DNA of 64,000 nt from assembly GCA_037447655.1 (NCBI GenBank), contig JBBHKE010000927.1:78400-142399 (forward strand), in the 5' to 3' direction. Under the pieces are notes generated by a model. The model was not told where the DNA came from, did no database searches, and saw only the letters and a list, made by a program, of their open reading frames with translations. The first letter of the stretch is position 1. Each line of letters opens with the position of its first letter. This stretch comes from Zygnema cylindricum (lineage: Eukaryota; Streptophyta; Zygnematophyceae; Zygnematales; Zygnemataceae). Shown in pieces: positions 23,641 through 33,931 of the stretch. A program made the position numbers and the translations under genes.

Positions 23641-23714
23641 TACAGAGTCGAAAAGTTTCGAGCTATGTTAGCAGCCGAGGTCACAAAAGTCAAAATTTCA
23701 GCCGAATCTAAGAT

Positions 23715-23830
23715 TTCTTTTTTTTTACCGGGCTTACCCGGCCGTACCCGATTTTTTTTTTTTTGGAATAACCCGGCCGAATCCGGCCGGCCCCCAAAAT
23801 TTGGCACCCGAATCCGTTCCGGATCATAAA
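23715..23830 (+). repeat. direct repeat rich in ACCCGG, left copy
   Basis: The segment contains TACCCGGCCGTACCCGATTTT, a T tract, CGAATCCGGCCGGCCCCC and AAAATTTGGCA. A diverged copy in the same orientation lies at 24643-24735, beyond the two MITEs. I do not recognise the source element. Confidence 0.6.
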
Positions 23831-23859
23831 ATACAACAATGTTGGATAGTATGGACACC

Positions 23860-24068
23860 ACACCTTGAATCGTTATTAGCGTCAATGACTCTAATTGCGG
23901 TACCCCGTTTTTTTACCCAAATTCTCAAATAGAATTAATAAAAACCCTTAAAAAAATAAATAGAGTAAATGGTTTCCTTCAAAACCTCAAATTCCCAAAT
24001 AGCGTTGATAACGTTGTTTGTTTCATAACGCTATCTATTTCTAAACGCTAATAGCGATTCACGGTGTA
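23860..24068. mobile_element. MITE-like TIR element, copy M2
   Basis: The left end has CACACCTTGAATCGTTATTA (slightly decayed) and the right end has CTAATAGCGATTCACGGTGTA. At about 209 bp it is a short deletion derivative. Its terminal TA is shared with the next copy. Confidence 0.65.
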
Positions 24069-24618
24069 CACCGCCAATTGTTTTTAGTGTTATGAACGCT
24101 ATATCGGCACCCCCAAATTTTGACCCCAAAACCTGAAGTAGAATTAATAACACTATTTTTTTTCTATGTTAGTTAAGGTTCTGGTGAACTAGCTATAATA
24201 ATTCTGATTTAGTGTGGTGTACGGAAGTGTCAGTTCGTACAAATGGTACTTTGATAAGTAAAAAAGTACAAAGTATGGACTAAAATAATCGCGATCGCAC
24301 GTAAAATTGCGCTCATAATAAAATGCATAATGAAACCATACCTATTTTAGTGTAAGAATATTGATTGAATCCCAAATTAGAGTTATGAATAAATTAGAGT
24401 AAAAAGACGCGACGGTGTACGATTTTCCAAATTATGTACTTTTACCTATTTTACTGTGAAGATCCTGATGGCACATCCGTTGTACCCAAATAAACGTTAT
24501 GGATCAATTATAGTAAACTTTTTTTTTCGAAATCTTGAAAAACTAAAATTAGCATTAATAACGCTAATTAATTTTTTAAATTAGTAAATTCTAAACGCTA
24601 GCAGCGATTGGCGGTGCA
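24067..24618. mobile_element. MITE-like TIR element, copy M3
   Basis: It starts at the TA that ends M2 (GGTGTACACCGCC), so the two copies abut head to tail, and it ends in GCGATTGGCGGTGCA. It carries the family word TAGTGTGGTGTACGGA near 24212. Confidence 0.7.
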
Positions 24619-24642
24619 ATGTATATATTTTTTCATTTATGG

Positions 24643-24735
24643 TTTACCCGGCGGTACCCGATTTTATTTTTAATATCTTGGCCGAATCCGACCGGCCCCC
24701 AAAATTTGGCATCGGAAAATCTTCCAGATCCGACG
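24643..24735 (+). repeat. direct repeat rich in ACCCGG, right copy
   Basis: The second copy of 23715-23830, with TACCCGGCGGTACCCGATTTT and CCGAATCCGACCGGCCCCC. With the left copy it brackets the M2-M3 pair. Confidence 0.6.
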
Positions 24736-25224
24736 TGGCTAGCCTGGTACGGATCAGGTACGAATTTAAGTACCAGATTGTAACCTCAGGCTAGAAGTTA
24801 TCATGCATTTACTGCCCATACTACCGTGGGGCAGTGTCTTTCGATGCACGATGTAAGTTATCGTCGATAACCATACGTGTTATACGATATTGTTGTTAGT
24901 GCTAATATCGGACATTTCTATTGTGCAAGATATGTTTCATTGGTGATGTAAATGACTTAGCCTACTATTCAAAAATTAGTCGCTACTACAATACGTAACA
25001 CGATGATATTCCTTACGTTTTCTCTTTCCGGTATTTTATCGATTTTTGTGACATTGCCAAATGAGGCAATGTCGTCGTTTTTGTTGGCGTTACATTATTG
25101 GTGTTCTTGTACAAAATGACCCTTTTATGTCACCCACGGAAAAACAAAACCATGGGAGCAACTAATCAAAAGTTGGCGTTCATGCCTCTCAAAAATAAAA
25201 ATGATAAGTTCAACGCCTTCATTT
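24736..25224. other. no gene seen
   Basis: AT-rich sequence without a supportable open frame or a repeat that I can match elsewhere in the window. Confidence 0.35.
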
Positions 25225-25478
25225 CGGTCGAGCGTGCCCGATGACAAGCGAGGAATGGTCCATGATCCACAGAGTTTTCCAAAGAAAGACCTACAAAGAA
25301 TCATATATGCGAATGCTTCCTTGGGAAAAAGGCCATGCCCTCTTTTACCCCCCTCCCTCCCTGTGACATGAATGCAAACGTCGGAAAAAGGGAAAAAGAA
25401 GAAGATACCCCTCTTCTCCTCCACCCCTCTTTCCCTAAGAGGTCCGAGAGAAAGGGTTGAGCTGGTAACCCAATTTTT
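25225..25478 (-). repeat. gypsy terminal sequence, inverted
   Basis: Read on the minus strand this matches 38487-38795, the sequence just after the gypsy coding region. Shared words are TTGGGTTACC, CTCGGACCTCTTAGGGAAA, CCCTTTTTCCGACGTTT, AGAGGGCATGGCC and GTGGATCATGGACC. It lies where a 5' LTR should be but in the opposite orientation to the gag and integrase that follow, so it is either a separate fragment or an inverted end. Confidence 0.65.
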
Positions 25479-25627
25479 GGAGGAACCTTTACACCGAGAG
25501 AAATGAATCTGCTATCAAGGAATTTACAAAATTGCGGTAACTGAAAAGCGAGACATCACAAACTCTTTTCAACAGACTGTCAAGCCTTTGTCAAAAGACA
25601 AAACTTTGAACCATCGATCTACCGGCT

Positions 25628-26253
25628 ATGGCCACTAAATATTACATCGCAGTTCAGAATTCTTTCGGGCCCACGGGGCAAACTGCCCTCGACAATTGGA
25701 TTGCCGACTGGGCCATCCAGGATATCTATCCCTCTGCAAAGGAAATTTCGTTGGTCGCTATGAAACTCTACGACCACTTCGTTCATAGTGAGGCCAGGGA
25801 AAAAATGGTCACCGACAAAGCCGGGGAAATTTTGCAGGGTTTGTAGGAGAAACGCCTGTTGACACTGAAGAATTAGCTAAACTTCTAGCTTTGCGGTAGC
25901 TTAAGGGGAAGCAAGTGGTTGATAACGGACGAGAGCTAGCCATGGGAGCAGACGACCGAGTCTTCCTGTACAATTGTCTAAACTATCAGCAAACTGGTCA
26001 TGGGTGGAAGCACTGCCCACGGAAGCTCAAACCCAAACTTGCCCTAAAGCAGAAAGAGTGGGAAAAAGAGAGAACTGAAAGGACAAGGAAACACATGGAA
26101 CGAAAACAAGGAGGAGGATCGGAAGACAAAACAACGGTAACAAAGGACAATTACCGTCCAACTCCCCAGTCCGAAACGACCAAAATATCACAAGCTCAGT
26201 TGCGACAAATCAAACTCCCAAAACTCGATGATGCGCAAATTTCCTATGCTTAA
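25628..26253 (+). pseudogene. gag: gypsy gag remnant with zinc knuckle
   Basis: Two frames, 25628-25846 and 25915-26253, cover a gag-like protein. The first has LDNWIADWAIQDIYPSAKE. The second has a zinc-knuckle relic, CLNYQQTGHGWKHC (one expected Cys is Tyr), followed by a long Lys/Glu-rich segment. The sequence from there to 26700 keeps gag-like words in other frames and ends where a copia LTR was inserted. Protease, RT and RNase H of this element are absent. Confidence 0.6.
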
Positions 26254-26712
26254 GGAGCAAATACACCGCCGAGGGCTCCAAGTTTGAGGCTTGTGGTTTC
26301 ATGTGACATAAAGAAGGGCAATATTTCCAAAAGAATGGAGTTCGGAAGCAGATGATGCAATACGCTTTGTTTACCGGCCGAGGGGAAACTGCAGTGAATC
26401 CTCACCCTCTTCAGCTCCTTTACCCTTGGGGGGCGGCGCACCATAGACAAATAAGAACAAATGCCAGCAGGTCAAGAAAAACTCACCCCGGAGAATATCA
26501 TCCTACAAGAGAGCCAGCAACTGGCTGCGATGGCTACAGAATTGGAAGCGCTACGCTTAGGATTTGCCTTCCAAACCCCAGCTATGACTGCCGCTCAAAA
26601 ATTCCAACAAAGGAAATAAGAGTTACCACAGAAGATAGCGAAGCTTGAACAAGAAGCCACGGAGGGTGGAGACGATGACGATGTTATGGGGTGGGATATG
26701 GAACCTCCTAAT

Positions 26713-28446
26713 TGTTGGTATTTGAGTATTTTCGAGGTCTTTATTAGGATAGAAAAAGAGCAGAGGCAGTCTGCCTTTGACTCCCTTCTCCAAGCCCCCA
26801 AACTTGTTGTAGTCACTGAAGGTTGGATATGGAGCTAGAGCCAAGACTACCTAGGGTTTGTTTTTGTAAAGATTTGGATGTTTAGTATTGGAGGTTGTGG
26901 GAGGGAACTTCCGAACTAATAATATTTTCTAAGTCCTTGCTTCAGTAAGTACCTAAATTACAATTGACACCTCAATAGACTTAGTGCAATACTGAGTCTA
27001 AAGCTTTAGGGGAGTGTTGTGATTTGGAAGCTTTAGTACTTAGTAAATAGGTTAGTGAGAGGGATTAGTACTTAGAATATTTTTGAGTATATAACACTTT
27101 AGTACTGACCCCTAATAGTGTTACAGTAGTATAAGAACAAATAGAGTGTACCTTAATTCAATAAGGACACACGTTGGCATGTAAGGACTTTGCAGTACTT
27201 TCGGAATGGCGTCGACACTCACATACACGGGTCGAATATCGAACGAGGAGATTCGTAGAATTGGACAGACGAAGTTTGGATAGAACATCAGGAAAATGTA
27301 TTGTACGAATTCATTATCTAACGTGTTGTTCTATGACAATTGGTGCAGGTGGAGCTGCAGCAGTACTAGTAAAAGTAGACATAGCTTAAGCAGAAGCTTT
27401 TCAAGAAGTCCCCACAAAAACCTATATTTCACCACTTGAATATCTCACAGTTTACTAAAATTTACCAAACTATAGATCCAGACTCACAAACCCAATTAGC
27501 ACACAACTCAAAACATAAGAACCTCAACATACACAGTGTTAACTTCCAAAGTTACAACCAAATTTGAAACTCTGGGACCTCTATAAGTCCTCAGAATGGA
27601 CAGCTTCCGATAGTTTTTTCCATTTAGTTTAGAGCTAGTACTAGCACATGTAGGGTTTGATAAATATTTAATTAGTTACACGTAGACTAGTTAATTTAAC
27701 AAAAAATATTAACGTAGTGTGTGGATACAGTTATAGATAGTATAGAGTACGATTTTATGTATTGTATGAAACGGATATCGCGCGTTTGTTTCGACCGCGA
27801 AACAAATACCGCGCGTTTATTTTCAACGGCTATAAATATAGCCGGATTTGATCGAACGGCCACGATAGGCGCCACGATCGCGAAATATGTACGTTTGGCG
27901 TTTTACAGTCTTCGCCATGTTAAGTGACACGTGGCACGTAAACATTGGATTGCAGAGACTCCGAAGATTACGGGAACAAATCCGGATATGACATGTGTCG
28001 ACATTTCGACCATATCATACGATGGTCGTACAAAATATACACCGACACATTTACTTTTATGTACGGCACAGTAAAGTTATTGGTGCCGTACGCCAGTAGA
28101 TAGAGTCTTAGAGAGAGATAGGACTTATAATATTTCTGGTAGGTAGCCACCTCTCCTAGAGGGCATCGTGTATAAAAGACAAACTTTGGCCAGCCATAAC
28201 TATCAATTTACTTGACCATTTTCAGTGATTGTTTTTGCCGCGGACTCAAGGGAGTCGAAGCTACACACGGATATAGTCGGTCAAAGTTTTTGCTTGGCAG
28301 GGTGGCTGCATTTCTAAGGGGAAGTCAAAGTGGGTGAATGTGTCCAAAACTCATATTCTAACTTTGCATTTTGTGGTGGAACTGAGCACACATAAAGTTT
28401 TATTTCATAAGGGTGAAGCTATATTGGGGTTTTGATTGAGAAGGGG
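26713..28446 (+). repeat. copia family-B LTR fragment in the gypsy element, itself interrupted
   Basis: The segment begins TGTTGGTATTTGAG and carries the family-B LTR blocks up to about 26862. It resumes at about 27606 with TTTAGAGCTAGTACTAGCAC and runs through the TATA region (GTGTATAAAAGACAAA near 28169) to about 28446, where it stops short of the usual AAATTTCA end. The stretch between is foreign LTR sequence. The gypsy protease-RT-RNase H region is missing at this point, so insertion was accompanied or followed by a large deletion. Confidence 0.7.
26865..27605 (+). repeat. fragment of a third LTR retroelement
   Basis: A polypurine-tract-like TTTAGGGGAG at about 27007 is followed directly by TGTTGTGATTTGGAAGC, the usual TG start of an LTR, with a TATA-like GAGTATATAACAC near 27090. 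This LTR is unlike families A and B. I could not find its 3' end. Confidence 0.5.
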
Positions 28447-28546
28447 TCAACCCTGATTCCATTCAGTCCATCCGGCAAGGTTCTCCGATTCCCCATTTGT
28501 TTGGAGTTCAACTATCCCGTGTCCTTACCCGAATGGCGGAGTACGA

Positions 28547-29026
28547 GTGGGAGAGGGGCATCCTAATTCCAAAATGGCCGACGGAATAAGGAAAGTGGTT
28601 CCTCCCCCGGCCAACCGGGAAACTCTGATTTTTCACCTCCACGAGCAATGTGGCCTTTTTGGGCAAAAGCGGACCACCTCCCTGGTCACAAGATCTTACT
28701 GGTGGCACGGGTTGCAGACCCAAGTCAACCGAATTGTGCAGACATGTCCAACCTATGACCGGATGAAAGCTGCTTTCGACAAAAAGGGAGGTACCCAACT
28801 TCTTTCCTTCTATATCAGGGGAATGTTTTATCGTTGGTCTCTGGATCTTTTGGGCCCTCTACCCACTAGTAGACGGGCGAATCCCTTTGTATTGGTGATG
28901 ATAAAGCATTTATCCAAATGGATATAATTGGTGGTCTTACCCTGGAAGAAGTCCAAGGCAATTGCAAACCCATTCTTGCAAAGAGTGTTGTCCCAATTCG
29001 GAGCACGTTCCGAATTTGTGACTGAT
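28547..29026 (+). pseudogene. pol: gypsy integrase, first part
   Basis: The frame starts inside the integrase zinc domain (HLHEQCGLFG...CPTYDR). It continues with RWSLDLLGPLPTSRR, the first catalytic Asp region, and HLSKWI, then a TAA where a Glu codon is expected. It goes on through FLQRVLSQFGARSEFVTD. It is cut after the triplet for VTD by the copia insertion and resumes at 37572. This order of H2C2 and DDE is typical of Ty3/gypsy integrases, which join element DNA to the chromosome. Confidence 0.8.
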
Positions 29027-30022
29027 TGCCATTCTGTGTCCCCCATTGGACTACATTTTTCAAGAAGCCTCTATATAACTTTTGACTAACCCACTTTCAA
29101 CTAGAACTGCTGCTACCCAAGCAGGCAAATAGACAATACGACTTCACCCATGTGCATTCTGGACTCCCTTGAGTCCACAACAACAAAAATCACAGAAAAC
29201 GCCCAAGCAGGCGATTAGAAACGAAGTGGCAAAGATGCCAATATGTATACAAGCTTGATGGGAGAGAGGCGGCTACCTCCTCAATCCTCTTAGTCCAAAA
29301 TCCCTCTCACAACCCAAATCTACAGATATACGAACTAATCAGAAGACTGTATAGTACAGAAAGGTACTCCGGCTTATGTACTTTCTGTACGTCCTGTGTA
29401 TGACAAGACCATCGAGTGGACGTCTGTCTCCTCTGACATGTCCTTACGCTCCTCGGGATTCCCGCTTCCCAATGACTTATTGCCACGTGTTGCCAGGTCA
29501 TGTCATGTCTAAAAAACCGCCGAAGCTGTCATTCTGGGATCTCAGCGATGATGTGGGCCGTCGGATTCAAGCCGGCTTTAATTGCTCGCCATTCAAAAAA
29601 CAAATGTCCGATACATTTGTTTCGTGCGCACTAAATTCCAACTAGTTTCGATGTCCTCTATTTGTTATTCCGTTAATCGGATTGATGATCCTAGTAATGT
29701 TTAATTAGTTATCAAACCTTATGTATCCTAACGGACTACTACGACAGACTGGTAAGAGTTGACGGCTACGCCTCGCTCTGCCGCTCGGAGGTTCGAGTCG
29801 TGTCGGACTCAACCTTTTGTTGAGAGTGACTTAGGTCACTCTTTAGTCCTGCATATGGAGCTCAGGTAGCCATGGCTCCACCGCCCTCTCTCTCTTTTAG
29901 TGACTACAACAAGTATGGGGGCTAGAGAGAGAAGATGGAGGCAGGCTGGCTACGCTTTTCTTTTAGCTATTTTAATCAATTAAGACCTGAAAATACCTCC
30001 CCCAAATCTAGTGATTTTAACA
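29027..30022 (-). repeat. 3' LTR of copia element 2
   Basis: On the minus strand the LTR runs from TGTTAAAATCACTAG to GACACAGAATGGCA (996 bp). It abuts the polypurine tract at 30023-30033. Like the other family-A LTRs it carries the gag start ATG 20 nt before its end, and the tRNA-like module. Confidence 0.88.
29741..29812 (+). other. tRNA-like module (antisense to its LTR)
   Basis: TGGTAAGAGTTGACGG at 29750-29765 resembles an A box and GGTTCGAGTC at 29790-29799 a B box, about 24 nt apart. The clover-leaf is incomplete. It is the same module, in the same position and orientation relative to the LTR, as in the copies at 7143, 32636 and 37290. Confidence 0.55.
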
Positions 30023-30033
30023 CTCCCCTTATT
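30023..30033 (-). promoter_or_regulatory. polypurine tract of copia element 2
   Basis: On the minus strand AATAAGGGGAG precedes the LTR start TGTTAAAATC. It is identical to the tract of element 1. Confidence 0.85.
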
Positions 30034-32635
30034 TTCTAGTCTGATTTTAGTTTCTCTTTTAACCCACACTTTTCTTTGCAATATTTTAAATTAAGAGAGG
30101 GCGCAGGTTTAGTCATCATATCAGCTACCATTTCCCCATCACTTTTATACACAAGATTCACAATTTTGTTTTCATCCTTTTCCCTCACAAAACTGAATCT
30201 TATATCCATATGCTTAGCCTTAAAATGATGTTTTGGATTGGGTGCAATTGCAATTGCATCTTGATTATCACAAAACACTTGATGCACTCCCTCCTTCATA
30301 TACTCCAGTTCTTGCAATAAAGACTTGACCCACATCAACTCTTTCACAGCAGAACAAGAGGCCATATACTCAGCCTCCATAGTGGACTGAGCAACCACCT
30401 TTTGTTGCGTGCTACTCCAACAGCAAGCACCTTCCCCCACATATAACACATACCCAGAAGTGCATCTTCTCATAGGTGCATCCCCATAACTGGCATCACT
30501 CCAAGTAGTGATGTCAGTGTGCTCCCCTCCTAAATGCAACCATAAATCCTTGGTTCCCACCAAGTATCTCATGACTTTCTTGGCTGCCTCCAAGTCTCTC
30601 TTCCTAGGATCATTAAGACTCCTACTGAGGACTCCAACTGCTGCTGCTATGTCCAGTCTAGTACATTTCATGAAGAAAATCAAGCTTCCTATAACCTGTC
30701 TGTAAGGAATAGACATCATAAACTGTCTCTCTTCTAGACTCATCTAATCATCTAGTATTATCACTCCTCCTTCTACACTTCCATCACTTACTTATTCAAG
30801 TGCATGGGAGTGGTACAACTGTTTCCCTTTTCCATTTGAAATTTCTCAAGCATATTTCCGATAGCTTCCTTCTGAGTAAGTCTGATTATTCTCTTCCCTC
30901 TATCTCTTTCCATTCGAATCCTCAAAATATATTTAGCCTCCCCTAAATCCTTCATGTCAAATCTGCTTCTAAGATCTTTCTTTAACTTATTGATTTTTTC
31001 CATAGACTTACTTAACACCAGCAAATCATCCACATTAATTACAATAAAAATCACACCATTCTCATCCTTAAACATAAAAATAGGATGGTCAGAACTAATC
31101 CGAATATATCCCAGATCGGTGAGAAAATCATCTAGTTTCTTGTTCGATTTTATGGGAGCTTGCTTCAGTCTATATAAGGACTTTACGAGTCTGCAAACTT
31201 TGCTCTCTTCTCCTTCCTCTATAAATCCCTCTGGTTGTCGCATGAAGATTTCTTCCTCTAGTTCACCATTGAGGAAAGCGGTCTTGATATCCATCTGGTG
31301 TATTTCCATGTCATCCGCAGCTCTAGACTTAGGAGAATCCTTACTGATGGGAACCGAACCACCGGAGCAAAAGTCTCCTCATAATCTATCCCCTATTTTT
31401 GGATGAACCCCTATGCTACCAACCGAGCCTTATATCTCTCAATAGTATTATCAGGGTTCAATTTCAATTTAATACCCATTTGTACCCGATAGGTTTTCTG
31501 TCTGGAGGACAATCCACCAGCTCCCAAGTATTAGCTTCCATGATGGAAGCCATCTCATCATTTATGGCTCTGACCCATCGGTCTTTCTCTGGACTGTCCA
31601 TTGCTTGCGAGTATGACTGAGGCTCATCTGGGTGAGATAACTTTGTTACCTTGTGAGTAGCCTGTATTTCTTGTAGCCTTTTGCTGCTCTTTCGTCCTCC
31701 CTCAAATTCCGAAGTTGTGATGGAGGGAAGTCTCGGGTTCCTCCTTACTTTCTCATCGGCTCCCCTATCCATGGGAGCCGGTTCCGACTCCTCCTCTGTC
31801 TCCTCGGAGTGTATAGAGATATGAGGATATCCCGGTGTATCTCTCCCATCTTGGATCTCCTCTGATTGTGCAATCATGTTATCACTTGTGTCCATTCGGG
31901 GAAGTTTCGAGTCCTCCTCACTCTCGGACTCAAAACTGATTTTTATCTTCTTAGTGTATTTGAAGGGATCAAATGACTTTTCTTCATCCATGACAACTAG
32001 ATGCTTTACCAGAATGATATCTTGTTTAGCTAAGTCATAGACTCTATATCCCTTGACATCCTCATCATATCCCATAAAATATCCCGGTTTCTCTTTAGCA
32101 TCTAGTTTCCATTTTTTCTTATATGTGTCAAGACTATATACTTGACTACCGAATACTTTCAAGTGAGAAATATTTGGTTACCTTCCAACCCATCTCTCAT
32201 AAGGTGTCATTCCTTTAACGGCTGTAGTGAGTACTCTATTTTTAATGTAGTTAGCACAGTTCACGGCCTCTGCTCAAAATCTTCTTCCTATTTTCTTATA
32301 AGCCAGCATACTACACACACTATCTCCCAAAGTCTAATTTAACCTCTCAGCTACCCCATTTTGTTCTGGATTATTGGGTACAGTTGCTGAACTCCCTCAT
32401 CTCTCAACTATTCCTTGTTGAAATTGATTGATTTCTAGAGTATTTTCTAGGTATAAATAGGTTAGTATAAAAGGAAAAAGAAAACGGCAGACAGTTTGTC
32501 TTCACCTCCTCTCTCTATACCCCATACTTGTTGTATTCCCTGAACGATAGAGAGGGTGGTAAAGCCATGGCTGCCTTAGTTCTGCAGGTAGGACTAAAGA
32601 GTGACAAATGTCACTCTCAAACAAAAGGTTGAGTC

Positions 32636-32708
32636 CGAAAGGACTCAAACCTCCGACCGGTAGAGTACGACGTAGCCGGTAGCTCTAACCACTCTGTCGT
32701 GAAGTCCG
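32636..32708 (-). other. best-preserved antisense tRNA-like module
   Basis: On the minus strand GTGGTTAGAGCTACCGG (32692-32676) matches a tRNA D-arm and A box, and GGTTTGAGTCC (32651-32641) a B box. The T stem GGAGG/CCTTT pairs fully if G-U is allowed, and ACCGG/CCGGT can form an anticodon-like stem with an over-long loop. The acceptor pairs 5 of 7 and the D stem is poor. It is not a working tRNA, but it is clearly tRNA-derived or tRNA-mimicking, inside a family-A LTR. Confidence 0.6.
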
Positions 32709-32725
32709 TTAAAATACATGGGGTG

Positions 32726-33931
32726 TGGTATGTTGAAATTTATGTATTTTCTAGGTCTGTATTGGAAAAATAAATAGAGTAAGTTAGCAAAGGCAACCTG
32801 CTTCTCGCTCAACTCTCTCCGGTCCCCATACTTGTTGAAGTCACTGAAGACCAGAGAGAGAGCTAGAGCCATGGCTGTCTAAAGAGGATAGGCTAATTCG
32901 TAGTTTGTACCAAAATGGTTATGATGGTTCCAGGATTTGATCCTAGTACCTTCATCCTATAATAGACGTTAGCTTTAGCCTATAGCTTAGAGTAAACGGC
33001 GGCATATGTAGAGTACAATAGATATTTATAAGTGCACAAGAAGAGAGTTCTAACAAACTAACAAATAACCAAAAACTGCTCTAGACCAGATTTGAACCAT
33101 GGTCTGTGGTTATATTTGAAGAGGTAAGCCTTAACCAATAAGGCGTTAACGAAACGATACACTTGACGGGTTTCATAAATACATAAACATTAACGCAACA
33201 ACTAATTAACAGCAGACTAACCAAAAGGAGCAATTTCTGCATGTACGCGAATCTGAACCGTGTAAAATATGTTTTGATCGGACAGCCGGCATTATAGCCG
33301 CCAAGCGAAGTGAGCTTTTTGGCGGCATACGGAGATAGCGTCACGCGGTGCCACGTGGCGCCACAGATTTGACAGGTGTCACCTTGTAGACCTTGTCGTA
33401 CAATGGTCGTGCAATAAGTACATCGCCCATTGTACCTTCTTGTACTATATAGTGTTCCTATTGGACTAGGGTTTAGTAGTAGGTAGTCGTGAGTAGGCAG
33501 ACCGAGACTTAGTAATATTTAGGTACCTCTCTCTCTAAGAGAGCTTGTAACTATAAAGGTCATCTTTGACCAGCCATAACTTAATGCTCGGGTGAGCAAA
33601 TTCAGTGATTCTTTTTGCTGCGGACTCAGGGGAGTCCAAGCTACACAAGGGTGTACTCAGTCAGAGTCTTTGCGTGCCAGGGTAGCATTTATTCAGTGGG
33701 AAAGTCAAAGTGGGGAATATTGTCCAAAACACATATTGAAGCTTTGCATTTTGTGGTGGAACTGAGCACACAGAAGGTCTTCTCTTCACAGGGGTGAAGG
33801 TATATTGGGGTTCTTATTGTCAAGGGATCATTTATTTGGGTTTATATAAACTTTGATTCGGCACAATCTAGATTAGCTTCTTTTGGATCTGCGAATTCTG
33901 TGGGCAATGGAGCCCATAGAATTTCATGGTA
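32726..33931 (+). mobile_element. solo family-B LTR nested in the family-A solo LTR
   Basis: The LTR is 32731-33926 (1196 bp), from TGTTGAAATTTATG to CCCATAGAATTTCA, with TGGTA duplicated at 32726-32730 and 33927-33931. It defines both ends of family B. Its last 20 bases start with ATG, reading MEPIEF, the family's gag start. Confidence 0.92.
33088..33156 (-). other. antisense tRNA-like module in family-B LTR
   Basis: On the minus strand TTATTGGTTAAGGCTTACC resembles a D-arm or A box, and ATGGTTCAAATCTGG about 30 nt later a T-arm or B box. The base-pairing of the T stem is shifted. The neighbouring stretch 32940-33000 has a second, weaker B-box-like GATCAAATCC. Confidence 0.5.

Noticed and set aside
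25125-25424. 99-codon minus-strand frame as a gene, with its relative at 38667-38900
   Set aside because: Both are the same gypsy terminal sequence read through; neither resembles a known protein.
29741-29812. A functional tRNA gene
   Set aside because: The A- and B-box-like motifs are present, but the D and T stems do not pair properly, and the same sequence recurs inside LTRs.
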